From the NCBI GenBank assembly GCA_023438245.1, contig JAEXRD010000125.1, forward strand, positions 1 to 39,276: DNA of 39,276 nucleotides, in the 5' to 3' direction. The notes under the pieces were generated by a model. It had not been told where the DNA came from. It did no database searches and worked only from the letters and a program-made list of their open reading frames with translations. A program made the translations under genes and the position numbers. Shown here in pieces: positions 1 to 7,639 of this stretch. Source of the DNA: Pseudomonadota bacterium. GTDB taxonomy: Bacteria > Desulfobacterota > Desulfovibrionia > Desulfovibrionales > Desulfovibrionaceae. The number at the start of each line of letters is the position of its first letter. The first letter of the stretch is position 1.

Positions 1-2
1 AC

Positions 3-344
3 ACCGGCCTGGGCGCGGAGCTGCCCCGCGAGGTGCGCCAGGGCGTGCAGGAGCGCGCGGCGGCGCAGAACGGGGGCGGCGCCTGCCCGCTCTTGTGGGA
101 GGGCCGCTGCCAGGCCTGGGCGCTGCGGCCCCTGCGCTGCATCCTGGCGGACCTGCCGCCCGAGGAGCGCGCCGAGGCCCTGGCCGGGCTGGCTCCGGAG
201 CTGGACAAGGCCTCGCGCGAATTGTTCCAGGCCCTCACCGGGCGCTTCATGCCCGAGGGCTTCCCGCGCTTCAGCGTGGCCGACGCGGTGACCGGCCGCC
301 ACGTGCAGGCCTTCTTCAACTGGCAGAAGCGCGTGGCCCGCTAG
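3..344 (+). CDS. 3' end of an unrecognised protein (partial)
   Basis: The reading frame is open from the left edge and ends at TAG 342-344, so this is the last 113 residues of a longer protein. I do not recognise the family. The visible part is Arg/Ala-rich with several Cys, probably helical, and ends in an aromatic/basic tail (FFNWQKRVAR). No membrane segment or signature motif is visible. It converges on the ybhR-like gene, whose stop codon overlaps this one (341-344), and no terminator hairpin separates the two. Reading it as a real gene end rather than a shadow rests on its exact stop next to the convergent gene and the lack of any credible gene on the other strand here. Confidence 0.55.
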   Translation, partial: TGLGAELPREVRQGVQERAAAQNGGGACPLLWEGRCQAWALRPLRCILADLPPEERAEALAGLAPELDKASRELFQALTGRFMPEGFPRFSVADAVTGRHVQAFFNWQKRVAR

Positions 345-1453
345 CGGATGCCCTTGCGGAAGAACCAGCTGGCCAGGCCCAGCGTGCAGACGGCGATGAC
401 CGCCATGGGCCAGATCACGCCCAGCACGGTCATGGCGGGCATGCCCTTGAGCATGATGCCGCGCACGGCCACCAGGAAGTGGCGCATGGGGTTGGCCCAG
501 GACACGAGCTGCAGGAACACGGGCATGGACTCGATGGGCGTGGCGAAGCCGGAGATGAGCGTGGCGGGCATCATGAAGGTGAAGGTGCCCAGGATGGCCT
601 GCTGCTGCGTGTTGCACAACGACGAGATGAACAGCCCGAAGCCCACCACCGAGAACAGGAACAGCACCAGGCTCAAGTAGAGCAGCCACAGCGAGCCCAC
701 GCAGGGGATGCGGAAGGCGAAGATGGCCGCCGAGACGATGAGCACGCTCTCCACCAGGCCCAGCAGCATGGCGGGCAGGGTCTTGCCTGCCAGCACCTCG
801 CTGGTGGAAAGCGGCGCCACCAGCAGCTGGTCGAAGGTGCCCATCTCGCGCTCGCGCGCCACCGAGAGCGCCGTGACGATGAGCCCCACCACCATGGTCA
901 GCATGCCGATGAGGTTGGGCACGGTGAACCAGAGGTATTCCAGGTTGGGGTTGAACCAGTTGCGCGCCACCAGCGTGGCGGGCGGGCCGGGCCGCCCGCG
1001 GCGCTCGGCCAGGTCCGCGTCGAACTGCTGCACCACGTTCTGGGCGTAGCCCTGCACGATCTGCGCGGCGTTGCTGCGCCGCCCGTCCAGCAGCAGGTGC
1101 GCGCTGGCCGGGCGTCCGGCGGCCACGTCGCGGGAGAAGCCCTGCTCAATGACCAGCACGGCCATGGCCTTCTCGCCCTCCAGGGTGGGAGCCACCTCCT
1201 GCTGCCCGGCCAGCCGCGTCACGCGGGTGAAGGAGGGCGACCCGGCGAAGCGCTGCACCAGTTCGATGGCCGCCTTGCCGCCGTCCTGGTCCAGCACGGC
1301 CAGCTCGATGTTCTTGACCTCCATGGTGGCGGCGAAGGCGAAGATGGTCAGCTGCAACAGCGGCGGCAGGATGAGCACGGTGCGGCTCTTGCGGTCGCGC
1401 AGCACGGCCAGCAGCTCCTTGATGACCAGCGCCCGGACGCGGGAGAGCCTCAT
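341..1453 (-). CDS. ybhR: ABC-2 type permease, YbhR-like
   Basis: A 370-aa inner-membrane permease, last gene of the cecR-ybhGFSR-like operon. It has an N-terminal transmembrane segment after a basic start (MRLSRVRALVIKELLAVLRD), a large extracytoplasmic domain (about residues 45-180, with RNWFNPNLEY near its end), then about five C-terminal transmembrane helices typical of ABC2_membrane_3. The sequence closely resembles E. coli YbhR along its length, for example the AREREMGTFDQLLV and SSLCNTQQQA stretches. The ATG at 1453 overlaps the upstream stop by 4 bp (TCAT on the plus strand), which argues against a longer frame reaching into ybhS. In E. coli the system is linked to drug and cation efflux; the substrate here is unknown. 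Confidence 0.93.
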   Translation of the reverse strand: MRLSRVRALVIKELLAVLRDRKSRTVLILPPLLQLTIFAFAATMEVKNIELAVLDQDGGKAAIELVQRFAGSPSFTRVTRLAGQQEVAPTLEGEKAMAVLVIEQGFSRDVAAGRPASAHLLLDGRRSNAAQIVQGYAQNVVQQFDADLAERRGRPGPPATLVARNWFNPNLEYLWFTVPNLIGMLTMVVGLIVTALSVAREREMGTFDQLLVAPLSTSEVLAGKTLPAMLLGLVESVLIVSAAIFAFRIPCVGSLWLLYLSLVLFLFSVVGFGLFISSLCNTQQQAILGTFTFMMPATLISGFATPIESMPVFLQLVSWANPMRHFLVAVRGIMLKGMPAMTVLGVIWPMAVIAVCTLGLASWFFRKGIR

Positions 1454-2586
1454 GCGATCTTCCTCGCGCTGTTGCGGATGGTGAGGCCCAGCAGCACAGC
1501 GGCGATGGCCGCCATGCCGAGCATGTTGGGCAGAAGCTGGGCCCAGGCGTCGCCCGCCAGGAAGATGGTCTTGAGGCAGGAGACGTAGTAGCGCGCGGAG
1601 ATGGCGTGGGAGAGCAGGCGGATGGGCAGGGGCATGCCCGCGGGCTCGAACACGTAGCCGGAGAGGAAATAAGCCGGCAGGAAGGCCGCCAGGATGGCCG
1701 CCTGGGAGGCCACGAACTGGTTGCGCGCCAGCGAGGAGATGAACAGCCCCAGCCCCAGGGCCGAGACCAGGAACACCGCCGACACCGCCAGCAGCGCGAA
1801 GAGCGACCCCCGGAAGGGCACGTGGAACACCGCCAGGGTGATGCCCAGGCAGATGAACATGGCCCCCATGCCCAGCAGGAAATAGGGCACCAGCTTGCCC
1901 AGCAGCATTTCGTAGCGGCTCACGGGCGTGGCCAGCATGGCCTCCATGGTGCCGCGCTCCCACTCCCGGGCCATGACCAGCGCGGTCAGGAGCGCGCCGA
2001 TGAGCGTGAGGTTGATGGCCATGCCGCCGGGCAGCAGGCTGTTCAGGCTGCGCAGCTCGTGGTTGTACCAGGTGCGCGGGATGAGCCTCACCGGCTGGGC
2101 GAAGTCCTGGCCACTCTCCCGGGCGCGGATGGCCATCCAGGAGCTCCACACGCCCTGGGCGTAGTTCTGGGTGAAGGTGGCGGTGTTGGGCTCGGAGCCG
2201 TCGGCGATGACCTGGAAGGGCACGCTTTCGCTGGCTCTGGCCAGGTCGCGGCTGAAGGTCTGCGGGATGACGATGATGCCGCGCACCCGGCCCGCCACCA
2301 GGTCGTCGACGAACTCCCGGCGGTCGTGGCCCACGCGGGCGTCGAAGAACTTGCTGGCCAAAAAGCCCGAGGCCAGCTCCTGGGCCGGGGGCGAGGAGTC
2401 CTCCAGCACCAGGCCCACGGGCACGTGGTCGATGTCCTGGTTGGTGGCGAAGCCGGAGAGCAGCGTCAGGAACACCGGCAGGATGATGCCGATGAGGATG
2501 GAGGAGGGGTCGCGCACGATCTGCAGCGCCTCCTTGACGATGATGGTGGCCAGCCTGCGGCCGGAGATGCCCAGCACCGTATTCAT
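1450..2586 (-). CDS. ybhS: ABC-2 type permease, YbhS-like
   Basis: A 378-aa inner-membrane permease that probably pairs with the YbhR-like protein to form the transport channel. Residues about 20-40 form the first transmembrane helix, after the conserved KEALQIVRDPSSILIGI stretch. A large extracytoplasmic domain follows (about 45-180, including the ADGSEPNTATFTQNY stretch shared with E. coli YbhS), then about five C-terminal helices with the conserved AREWERGTMEA motif between them. Length and architecture match the family. It overlaps the ATPase gene upstream and ybhR downstream by 4 bp each, so translation of the three is probably coupled. Confidence 0.93.
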   Translation of the reverse strand: MNTVLGISGRRLATIIVKEALQIVRDPSSILIGIILPVFLTLLSGFATNQDIDHVPVGLVLEDSSPPAQELASGFLASKFFDARVGHDRREFVDDLVAGRVRGIIVIPQTFSRDLARASESVPFQVIADGSEPNTATFTQNYAQGVWSSWMAIRARESGQDFAQPVRLIPRTWYNHELRSLNSLLPGGMAINLTLIGALLTALVMAREWERGTMEAMLATPVSRYEMLLGKLVPYFLLGMGAMFICLGITLAVFHVPFRGSLFALLAVSAVFLVSALGLGLFISSLARNQFVASQAAILAAFLPAYFLSGYVFEPAGMPLPIRLLSHAISARYYVSCLKTIFLAGDAWAQLLPNMLGMAAIAAVLLGLTIRNSARKIA

Positions 2587-4397
2587 GCCGCCTCCCGCCC
2601 GTTGCGCTCGTCGTCGCGCGTCACCAGCTCCACGAAGGCGTCCTCAAGGGTCGGATCGGCCAGGCTCGAATCGGCCAGGCTCGAATCGGGCGACTCGGGC
2701 GCGCGCACCTGGTCCTTCAGCTCGTCGGGCGAGCCGATGGCGATGAGCCTGCCACGGTACACCAGGCCGATGCGGTCGCAGTACTCGGCCTCGTCCATGA
2801 AGTGCGTGGTGACCATAACCGTGACCCCGCGCTCCACCATGCCGTTGATGTGCGTCCAGAACTCGCGCCGGGTGATGGGGTCCACGCCGGAGGTGGGCTC
2901 GTCCAGGAACAGCACGGCGGGCTGGTGCATCACCGCGCAGGCCAGGGCCAGCCGCTGCTTGAAGCCCAGGGGCAGCGCGTCGGCGGATTCGCCCAGCAGG
3001 GGGGCCAGGGCGAAGGTGTCCACCATGTCCTGCACGGCCCGGCGCTGGGCCGCGCCCTCCAGGCCGTAGACCCCGGAGAAGAACTCCAGGTTCTGGCGCA
3101 CCGAGAGGGTGCCGTAGAGCGAAAATTTCTGGGCCATGTAGCCGATGCGCTCGCGCGCGGCCCCGCCGGACCGGCCCAGCACCAGCCCGTCCACCAGGGC
3201 CTGGCCGCCGGTGGGCTTGAGCAGGCCGCACATCATCTTGAAGGTCGTGCTCTTGCCCGCGCCGTTGGGGCCCAGCAGGCCGAAGATCTCGCCCTGGCGG
3301 ATGGCGAAGGTCACGCCGTCGGCGGCGGTGAAGTCGCCGAAGCGCTTGGTCAGGCCCCGGGCCTCCACCACGCTGCCGCCGAGCGCGGGCTTCTGCTCCA
3401 TGTTCGCGGCCAGGGCCGAGACCCCGCCCGGCCCGCCGCCCAGCGCGTCCAGGAAGGCGTCCTCGAAGCGCGGGGCCACGGGCACGGTGGTGGCCTCCGG
3501 CCCGGCCTTGATGGCCGCCGTGTCCGGGGCTTGCGCCCCCTGGGCCAGCACCAGGCGCACGTGCCGACCCTGGATGACGCCGTCGATGACGCCCGGCTGG
3601 GACAGCGCCCGGCGCAGCACTCCGCGCCGGTTGCCCTCCGGCTCCGCGGCCAGGCCGCGCACCTGCACCACCCGGCCCGCCACGCGCCCGGTCAGCTCCG
3701 CCGGAGGCCCGGCGAACAGCAGCCGCCCGCCGGAGAGCAGCAGCACCTCGTCGCAGCCCTCGGCCTCGTCCAGGTAGGAGGTGCTCCAGAGCACGCCGAT
3801 GCCGCCCTCGGCCAGCTCGCGCACCATGCGCCACAGCTCGCGCCGGGAAATGGGGTCCACGCCCACGCTGGGCTCGTCCAGCAGCAGCAGCTCGGGCCGC
3901 TTGATCATGGCGCAGGCCAGGCCCAGCTTCTGCTTCATGCCGCCGGAGAGCCGCCCGGCCAGGCGTTTGGTGAAGGGCGTGAGCCCGGTGAAGCGCAGCA
4001 GCCGCTCGAAGGTGGCGGCGCGTTCGCTGGCGGCCAGGCCGCGCACCTCGGCGTAGAGGCGCAGGTTCTCGGCCACGGAGAGGTCCTCGTACAGGCCGAA
4101 CTTCTGCGGCATGTAGCCGATGCGCTCGTGCAGCTCGTCGGACTGCGTGGCCGGGTCCAGGCCCAGCACGCGGGCCGTGCCCTCGCGGGCGTCCATCAGC
4201 CCGGCCAGCATGCGGATGAAGGTGGTCTTGCCCGCGCCGTCCGGGCCCACCAGCCCGGTGACCAGCCCGGGCCGGATGTCGGCGGAAAGCCCGTCGATGG
4301 CGGGCTCGGCGTCCGGGGCATAGCGCATGACGATGCCCCGGGCCTCCACCAGGGGAGGGGAAGGGGCCGTCGTCGTGGCGTTCAGTGCCCCGTTCAT
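2583..4397 (-). CDS. ybhF: Double-domain ABC transporter ATPase, YbhF-like
   Basis: A 604-aa cytoplasmic ATPase with two fused nucleotide-binding domains, expected to power the YbhR/YbhS permease. Domain 1 has Walker A GPDGAGKTT (residues 51-59), signature LSGGMKQK and Walker B LLLLDEPSVGVDP. Domain 2 has Walker A GPNGAGKST (about 375-383) and Walker B VLFLDEPTSGVDP, but its signature reads LPLGFKQR instead of LSGGQ. The ATG at 4397 is chosen because it overlaps the hlyD stop by 4 bp. A much longer open frame continues upstream, but it runs through hlyD in another phase. Near the C terminus a 15-bp tandem duplication encodes a repeated Ser-Leu-Ala-Asp stretch. Confidence 0.94.
   Translation of the reverse strand: MNGALNATTTAPSPPLVEARGIVMRYAPDAEPAIDGLSADIRPGLVTGLVGPDGAGKTTFIRMLAGLMDAREGTARVLGLDPATQSDELHERIGYMPQKFGLYEDLSVAENLRLYAEVRGLAASERAATFERLLRFTGLTPFTKRLAGRLSGGMKQKLGLACAMIKRPELLLLDEPSVGVDPISRRELWRMVRELAEGGIGVLWSTSYLDEAEGCDEVLLLSGGRLLFAGPPAELTGRVAGRVVQVRGLAAEPEGNRRGVLRRALSQPGVIDGVIQGRHVRLVLAQGAQAPDTAAIKAGPEATTVPVAPRFEDAFLDALGGGPGGVSALAANMEQKPALGGSVVEARGLTKRFGDFTAADGVTFAIRQGEIFGLLGPNGAGKSTTFKMMCGLLKPTGGQALVDGLVLGRSGGAARERIGYMAQKFSLYGTLSVRQNLEFFSGVYGLEGAAQRRAVQDMVDTFALAPLLGESADALPLGFKQRLALACAVMHQPAVLFLDEPTSGVDPITRREFWTHINGMVERGVTVMVTTHFMDEAEYCDRIGLVYRGRLIAIGSPDELKDQVRAPESPDSSLADSSLADPTLEDAFVELVTRDDERNGREAA
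2655..2684. repeat. 15-bp tandem duplication inside ybhF
   Basis: The unit atcggccaggctcga occurs twice in perfect tandem, with the first few bases of a third unit after it. It is in frame in the C-terminal tail of the ATPase and duplicates a Ser-Ser-Leu-Ala-Asp stretch. It looks like a recent replication-slippage event that is tolerated in a flexible linker. Confidence 0.8.
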
Positions 4398-5443
4398 TGT
4401 CCTGGGCCTGCCGTAGCGGTTGCGTTGGCCCCGGGCTTGGCATCGGGCCTGCCGTCCGGGTCGGGCCGCACGGTGACGGGCATGCCCTGCCGCAGCCCGG
4501 AGTCGCCATCGTCCCCGGCGTCCACCAGGATGCGCAGGCGGTACACCAGGTCCGTGCGCATGGCCTCGGTCTCCACGTTCTTGGGCGTGAACTCCGCCAC
4601 CGGCGAGATGAAGCCCACCGTGCCCTTGTAGGACTTGCCGGGGCGGGAGTCGGTGTACACCAGCACGGGCATGCCCATGCTGACCTTGCCGAGCTGCGAC
4701 TCCGGCACGTAGGCCCGCACCCACACCGGCCTGTCCAGCGAGAGCACCAGCACTGTGCCCCCGGCCTCGGCCATGGCCCCGGGCTCGCGCACGCGGGAGA
4801 GCACCGTGCCGTCCGAGGGCGCGATGATCCGGGTGTCCTCCAGGTTGGTGGTGGCGGCGGCCACGGCGGCCTCGGCGGCGCGCAGGCTGGCGGCCACGGC
4901 CTGCCTGTCCTCGGCGCGGAAGCCCGCGTTCTGAAGCTGCAGGGCCTTGCGCGCGCTCTGCAGCTGCGCGCCCAGGGCGTCGCGGCTGGCCACGGCGTCG
5001 TCGTATTCCTGCACGGAGATGGCCCCGCTCTTCAGCAGCGCGTCGCGGCGCTTGGCCAGGGCCGCGGCGTTCTTCACCTGGGCCTCGATCTGCGCCACCT
5101 GCGCCCTGGCCTGGGCCACCTCCTCGACGCGGTACCCGGCGCGGTACTTGTCCAGGTTGGCCTGGGCCGCATCGCGGTCGCCCTCGGCCTTGGCCAGGGC
5201 GTCGCGGTAGGGCCGGTCGTCCAGCTGGGCCAGCAGCATCCCGGCCTTCACGGCGTGGCCCTCGTCCACCAGCACCTTGGCCAGGCGGCCCGGCACGCGG
5301 AAGGACAGCTCCACCTCGCGGATGTCCACGTTGCCGTAGAGCTTCAGCTCCTTGTCGCGTCCGGCGTTCCTTGCGATGAGCACCCAGGCCAGCCCGGCCA
5401 GGGCCAGCGCTGCGACGATGAGGATGATGCGCTTCCTGTTCAT
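4394..5443 (-). CDS. ybhG: HlyD-family membrane fusion protein, YbhG-like
   Basis: A 349-aa periplasmic adaptor expected to bridge the ABC permease and an outer-membrane channel. The N terminus is a signal anchor (MNRKRIILIVAALALAGLAWVL, residues 5-24 hydrophobic). A biotinyl-lipoyl-like half follows (about 35-75, LKLYGNVDIREVELSFRVPG), then a long Ala/Gln/Arg-rich alpha-helical hairpin (about 80-195), the second lipoyl half (about 205-235, APSDGTVLSRVREPGAM) and a beta-barrel domain. Length is normal for the family. The start is set by the 4-bp overlap with cecR. No outer-membrane TolC homologue lies in the operon, so one encoded elsewhere would be needed. Confidence 0.92.
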   Translation of the reverse strand: MNRKRIILIVAALALAGLAWVLIARNAGRDKELKLYGNVDIREVELSFRVPGRLAKVLVDEGHAVKAGMLLAQLDDRPYRDALAKAEGDRDAAQANLDKYRAGYRVEEVAQARAQVAQIEAQVKNAAALAKRRDALLKSGAISVQEYDDAVASRDALGAQLQSARKALQLQNAGFRAEDRQAVAASLRAAEAAVAAATTNLEDTRIIAPSDGTVLSRVREPGAMAEAGGTVLVLSLDRPVWVRAYVPESQLGKVSMGMPVLVYTDSRPGKSYKGTVGFISPVAEFTPKNVETEAMRTDLVYRLRILVDAGDDGDSGLRQGMPVTVRPDPDGRPDAKPGANATATAGPGQ

Positions 5444-6129
5444 GCCTGCGCCTCCGGGCGGATGGGGGCGAACCCCGTGATGATGGCCTCGATCTGTTGC
5501 ACCCCGATGGCGGCGATGCAGTCCAGGTGCTCGCGGTCGAGCTTTTCCAGGCCCAGCCTGCGCAGGATGGCGGGCATGCCCACCCGGAAGATGACGAACT
5601 GGCCCATGACCGTGAGGGTGCGCAGCTGCAGTTCGGGAGAGTCCGGCGCAAGGCCGGTGAGCCGCGCCAGCAGCATGGCCCAGGCGGCGTGGATCTTGCG
5701 GAAGAAGCCCTCGTACAGGATGTCGTAGGCCGGGGTGGGCGCGATCTGCTCCTGCATCATGATCTGGCTGAAGGGCTGCGACGCGGGGTCGTCCAGCATC
5801 ACCGCCACCATGGTGCGCACCATGGCCCGCAAGCCTCCAAGCAGCCTGTCGCGCCCGGCGGCCGGGTCCGCGCAGAGGGCGGAGAGCCGCTCCAGCTCTG
5901 GCCGCACGTCGTCCAGCTTGATGCGCACGATGTGCTCCAGCACGGCGCGGTAGAGGCCTTCCTTGCCGCCGAAGTGGTAGCGGATGGCTCCCAGGTTGGC
6001 CCCGGCGGCGGCGGCCAGGGTGCGCGTGGCCGTGGCCTCGAAGCCGTGCAGGCCGAACAGCCGCACCCCGGCCTCGATGAGCCTGCGCCGGGTCTCGCCG
6101 CCGGCGTTCGTGGTGTCGTTGGTGGTCAT
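5440..6129 (-). CDS. cecR: TetR-family regulator, CecR-like (DUF1956)
   Basis: A 229-aa DNA-binding repressor, first gene of the efflux operon and presumably its autoregulator. The N-terminal TetR helix-turn-helix lies at about residues 14-60 (TRTLAAAAGANLGAIRYHFG, then KEGLYRAV). The C-terminal ligand and dimerisation domain (about 85-215) matches the DUF1956 type of E. coli CecR, with motifs such as MMQEQIAPTPAYD and LTVMGQFVIFRVG. The ATG is preceded by a GGAG Shine-Dalgarno. A promoter with a palindrome over its -10 lies about 40 bp upstream. In E. coli, CecR affects cefoperazone and chloramphenicol sensitivity; the inducer here cannot be read from the sequence. Confidence 0.92.
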   Translation of the reverse strand: MTTNDTTNAGGETRRRLIEAGVRLFGLHGFEATATRTLAAAAGANLGAIRYHFGGKEGLYRAVLEHIVRIKLDDVRPELERLSALCADPAAGRDRLLGGLRAMVRTMVAVMLDDPASQPFSQIMMQEQIAPTPAYDILYEGFFRKIHAAWAMLLARLTGLAPDSPELQLRTLTVMGQFVIFRVGMPAILRRLGLEKLDREHLDCIAAIGVQQIEAIITGFAPIRPEAQA

Positions 6130-6160
6130 GTCTGTGCTCCGCGCTGCTTTCGGTGTGTAT

Positions 6161-6197
6161 TCATACGAATGATTAACACCTCTGGCGCGGCTGTCAA
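6161..6197 (-). promoter_or_regulatory. cecR operon promoter with overlapping operator-like palindrome
   Basis: On the minus strand a perfect -35 TTGACA (6192-6197) is followed 17 bp later by a -10-like AATCAT (6169-6174). The 12-bp imperfect palindrome TCATACGAATGA (6161-6172) overlaps the -10. A TetR-family protein bound there would block RNA polymerase, which fits autoregulation. That this is the CecR operator is inferred from position and symmetry only. Confidence 0.65.
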
Positions 6198-6234
6198 GTG
6201 CCGCGAGCAGGCGCGGTGCAAATGGCCCGGCTCG

Positions 6235-6999
6235 CTACTCCCGGCGCTGGCCGGGCTGGAGCATGGCCCCGGAGAAGTGCTGCAGCGCGAGCACGGCCCC
6301 GCCCAGGGCCATGAGCGCCAGCCCCACCCCGTAGAGCGCGGGGGAGAGCGGCCTGGCCGCCATGCCCAGCAGGCCCGCCAGGCACAGGGCGAGGCCCACG
6401 GTCTCGGCGCGGCCCTGGCGCAGGCCCAGGCAGGCCGGGCAGCCCTCGGCCTCGGGCGGCGGAAAGTCGAACCACAGCCGGTTCCAGCCCAGGGCGATAA
6501 GCGAGGCGAGCATGCCGCCCCAGGCCATGTGCAGGGGCAGCAGCCAGGGCTCCACCGGCAGGGGCAGGATGGCCGGGATGGCGGCGGTGGCCGCGGCGGG
6601 CGGGTGGTCGGCGTCGCAGATCTGCATGAGCGCGGCGGCCAGGGCCACGGCCAGGCCCAGCTTGAGCGGCACGGCGATGTCCGGCTGGTCACCGGCCAGG
6701 GCGCCTCCCAGGGCCACGGCGGCCACTCCGGCGATGGCCGAGAGCAGGTGCCCGGCCACGGCCTGGCGCGGACGGGCCACGCGCAGGTGCGGGCAGGCCG
6801 CGCCGATGAAGCAGGTGGCGGCCAGGGGCGGGTAGAGCACGGCCACGCCGGTGGTGCGGCAGGCCAGCGCCATGAGCGCCAGGGCCAGCCCGCCGCCCAG
6901 CGAGCCCCAGAGGATGCGCGTGAGCGAGATGACCCCGGGCCGGTAGAGGTCCTGGCGGAACTCCTCCCTGCATGGCCAGGCCAGCCGGATCTGGATCAT
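6235..6999 (-). CDS. HPP-family integral membrane protein
   Basis: A 254-aa inner-membrane protein with about six to seven hydrophobic helices spread along its length and the family's HPP motif at residues 132-134 within CDADHPPAAATA. A second conserved-looking element is LYPPLAATCFIGA (about 55-67). HPP proteins of plastids and cyanobacteria have been linked to nitrite transport; most bacterial members are uncharacterised. The ATG at 6999 has a strong AGGAGG-type ribosome site. It is the last gene of the sigma/molybdoenzyme cassette, 77 bp after the ferredoxin gene across a strong hairpin. A role in moving an anionic substrate or product of the oxidoreductase is an inference. Confidence 0.85.
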   Translation of the reverse strand: MIQIRLAWPCREEFRQDLYRPGVISLTRILWGSLGGGLALALMALACRTTGVAVLYPPLAATCFIGAACPHLRVARPRQAVAGHLLSAIAGVAAVALGGALAGDQPDIAVPLKLGLAVALAAALMQICDADHPPAAATAAIPAILPLPVEPWLLPLHMAWGGMLASLIALGWNRLWFDFPPPEAEGCPACLGLRQGRAETVGLALCLAGLLGMAARPLSPALYGVGLALMALGGAVLALQHFSGAMLQPGQRRE

Positions 7000-7032
7000 G
7001 GCCCCCCTCCTGGTTCGCGGTGTCCGAGGTGG

Positions 7033-7068
7033 CGGGCCGGGCGGCCCGGAACAGGACCGCCCGGCCCG
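7033..7068 (-). terminator. Strong GC hairpin between ferredoxin and HPP genes
   Basis: A perfect 12-bp inverted repeat (CGGGCCGGGCGG at 7033-7044, CCGCCCGGCCCG at 7057-7068) encloses a 12-nt loop directly after the ferredoxin stop. There is no T-tract, so it is more likely an attenuator, processing site or mRNA-protecting hairpin than a full intrinsic terminator. It would lower HPP expression relative to the enzyme genes. Confidence 0.6.
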
Positions 7069-7076
7069 GTTGGCCG

Positions 7077-7628
7077 TCAGCTCTTGACGTAGAGGATGGA
7101 CTGGGTGCTCTTCTTCTTGATGACCTTCTTGCCCTTGGCCTCGGCGTGCATGAGCAGGATCTCCTTCTCCCCGAAGGTGAGGGCGTCCGCCAGGCAGACC
7201 TCCACGCACACCGGCTCCTGCCCGTGGATCACGCGGTCGTAGCACAGGTCGCACTTGTGCGCGAACCTGCCCTTGGCGTCGAACTGGATCACGGCGTAGG
7301 GGCACTTCTCGATGCACTTCTTCTGGCCGGTGCACTTGGCCTTGTCGATCTGGACGATGCCGGTCTGCACGTCCTTGGCGATGGCCCCGTTGGGGCAGGC
7401 CTTGATGCAGGGCGGCTTCTTGCAGTGCTGGCACATCACCACCCAGAAGTCCTCCTTGAGGTCCGGGTAGGTGCCGGTGCACTCGCTCTCCACGCGCAGG
7501 TAGTGGGCCATCCCGCCGGGCATGGCCTTTTCGTGGTCCACCAGGCCCTTGTTGTTGCGGCAGGCCACGATGCAGGTCTTGCAGCCGATGCAGCGGTCGA
7601 GGTCGACCATTATGCTCAGTTGTTTCAT
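7077..7628 (-). CDS. Four-cluster ferredoxin-type electron-transfer subunit (one ligand missing)
   Basis: A 183-aa cytoplasmic iron-sulfur protein of the DmsB/FdhB/NrfC type, presumably moving electrons to or from the molybdoenzyme encoded just upstream. Cys groups are at 13, 16, 19, 23; 66, 69, 74, 78; 99, 105, 109; and 126, 129, 141, 145. The third group reads CTGQKKCIEKC: residue 102 is Gln (codon CAG) where the family has Cys, so this site may hold a [3Fe-4S] or otherwise altered cluster. The C-terminal tail is Lys-rich. The gene lies 11 bp after the catalytic-subunit gene with a clear AGGAGG ribosome site. There is no membrane segment, and no membrane quinol-oxidising subunit is encoded beside it unless the HPP protein has an unknown role. 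Confidence 0.92.
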   Translation of the reverse strand: MKQLSIMVDLDRCIGCKTCIVACRNNKGLVDHEKAMPGGMAHYLRVESECTGTYPDLKEDFWVVMCQHCKKPPCIKACPNGAIAKDVQTGIVQIDKAKCTGQKKCIEKCPYAVIQFDAKGRFAHKCDLCYDRVIHGQEPVCVEVCLADALTFGEKEILLMHAEAKGKKVIKKKSTQSILYVKS

Positions 7629-7639
7629 GTCGCCCTCCT

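Noticed and set aside
95..1588. Long plus-strand frame opposite the ABC permeases
   Set aside because: It is a GC-driven shadow: His/Gly/Gln-rich nonsense composition opposite ybhR, which has clear homology on the other strand.
2583..5651. Single 1022-aa protein from an extended ybhF frame
   Set aside because: Upstream of residue M at 4397 the frame reads through hlyD in the wrong phase as Arg/Gly-rich sequence; the real start overlaps the hlyD stop.
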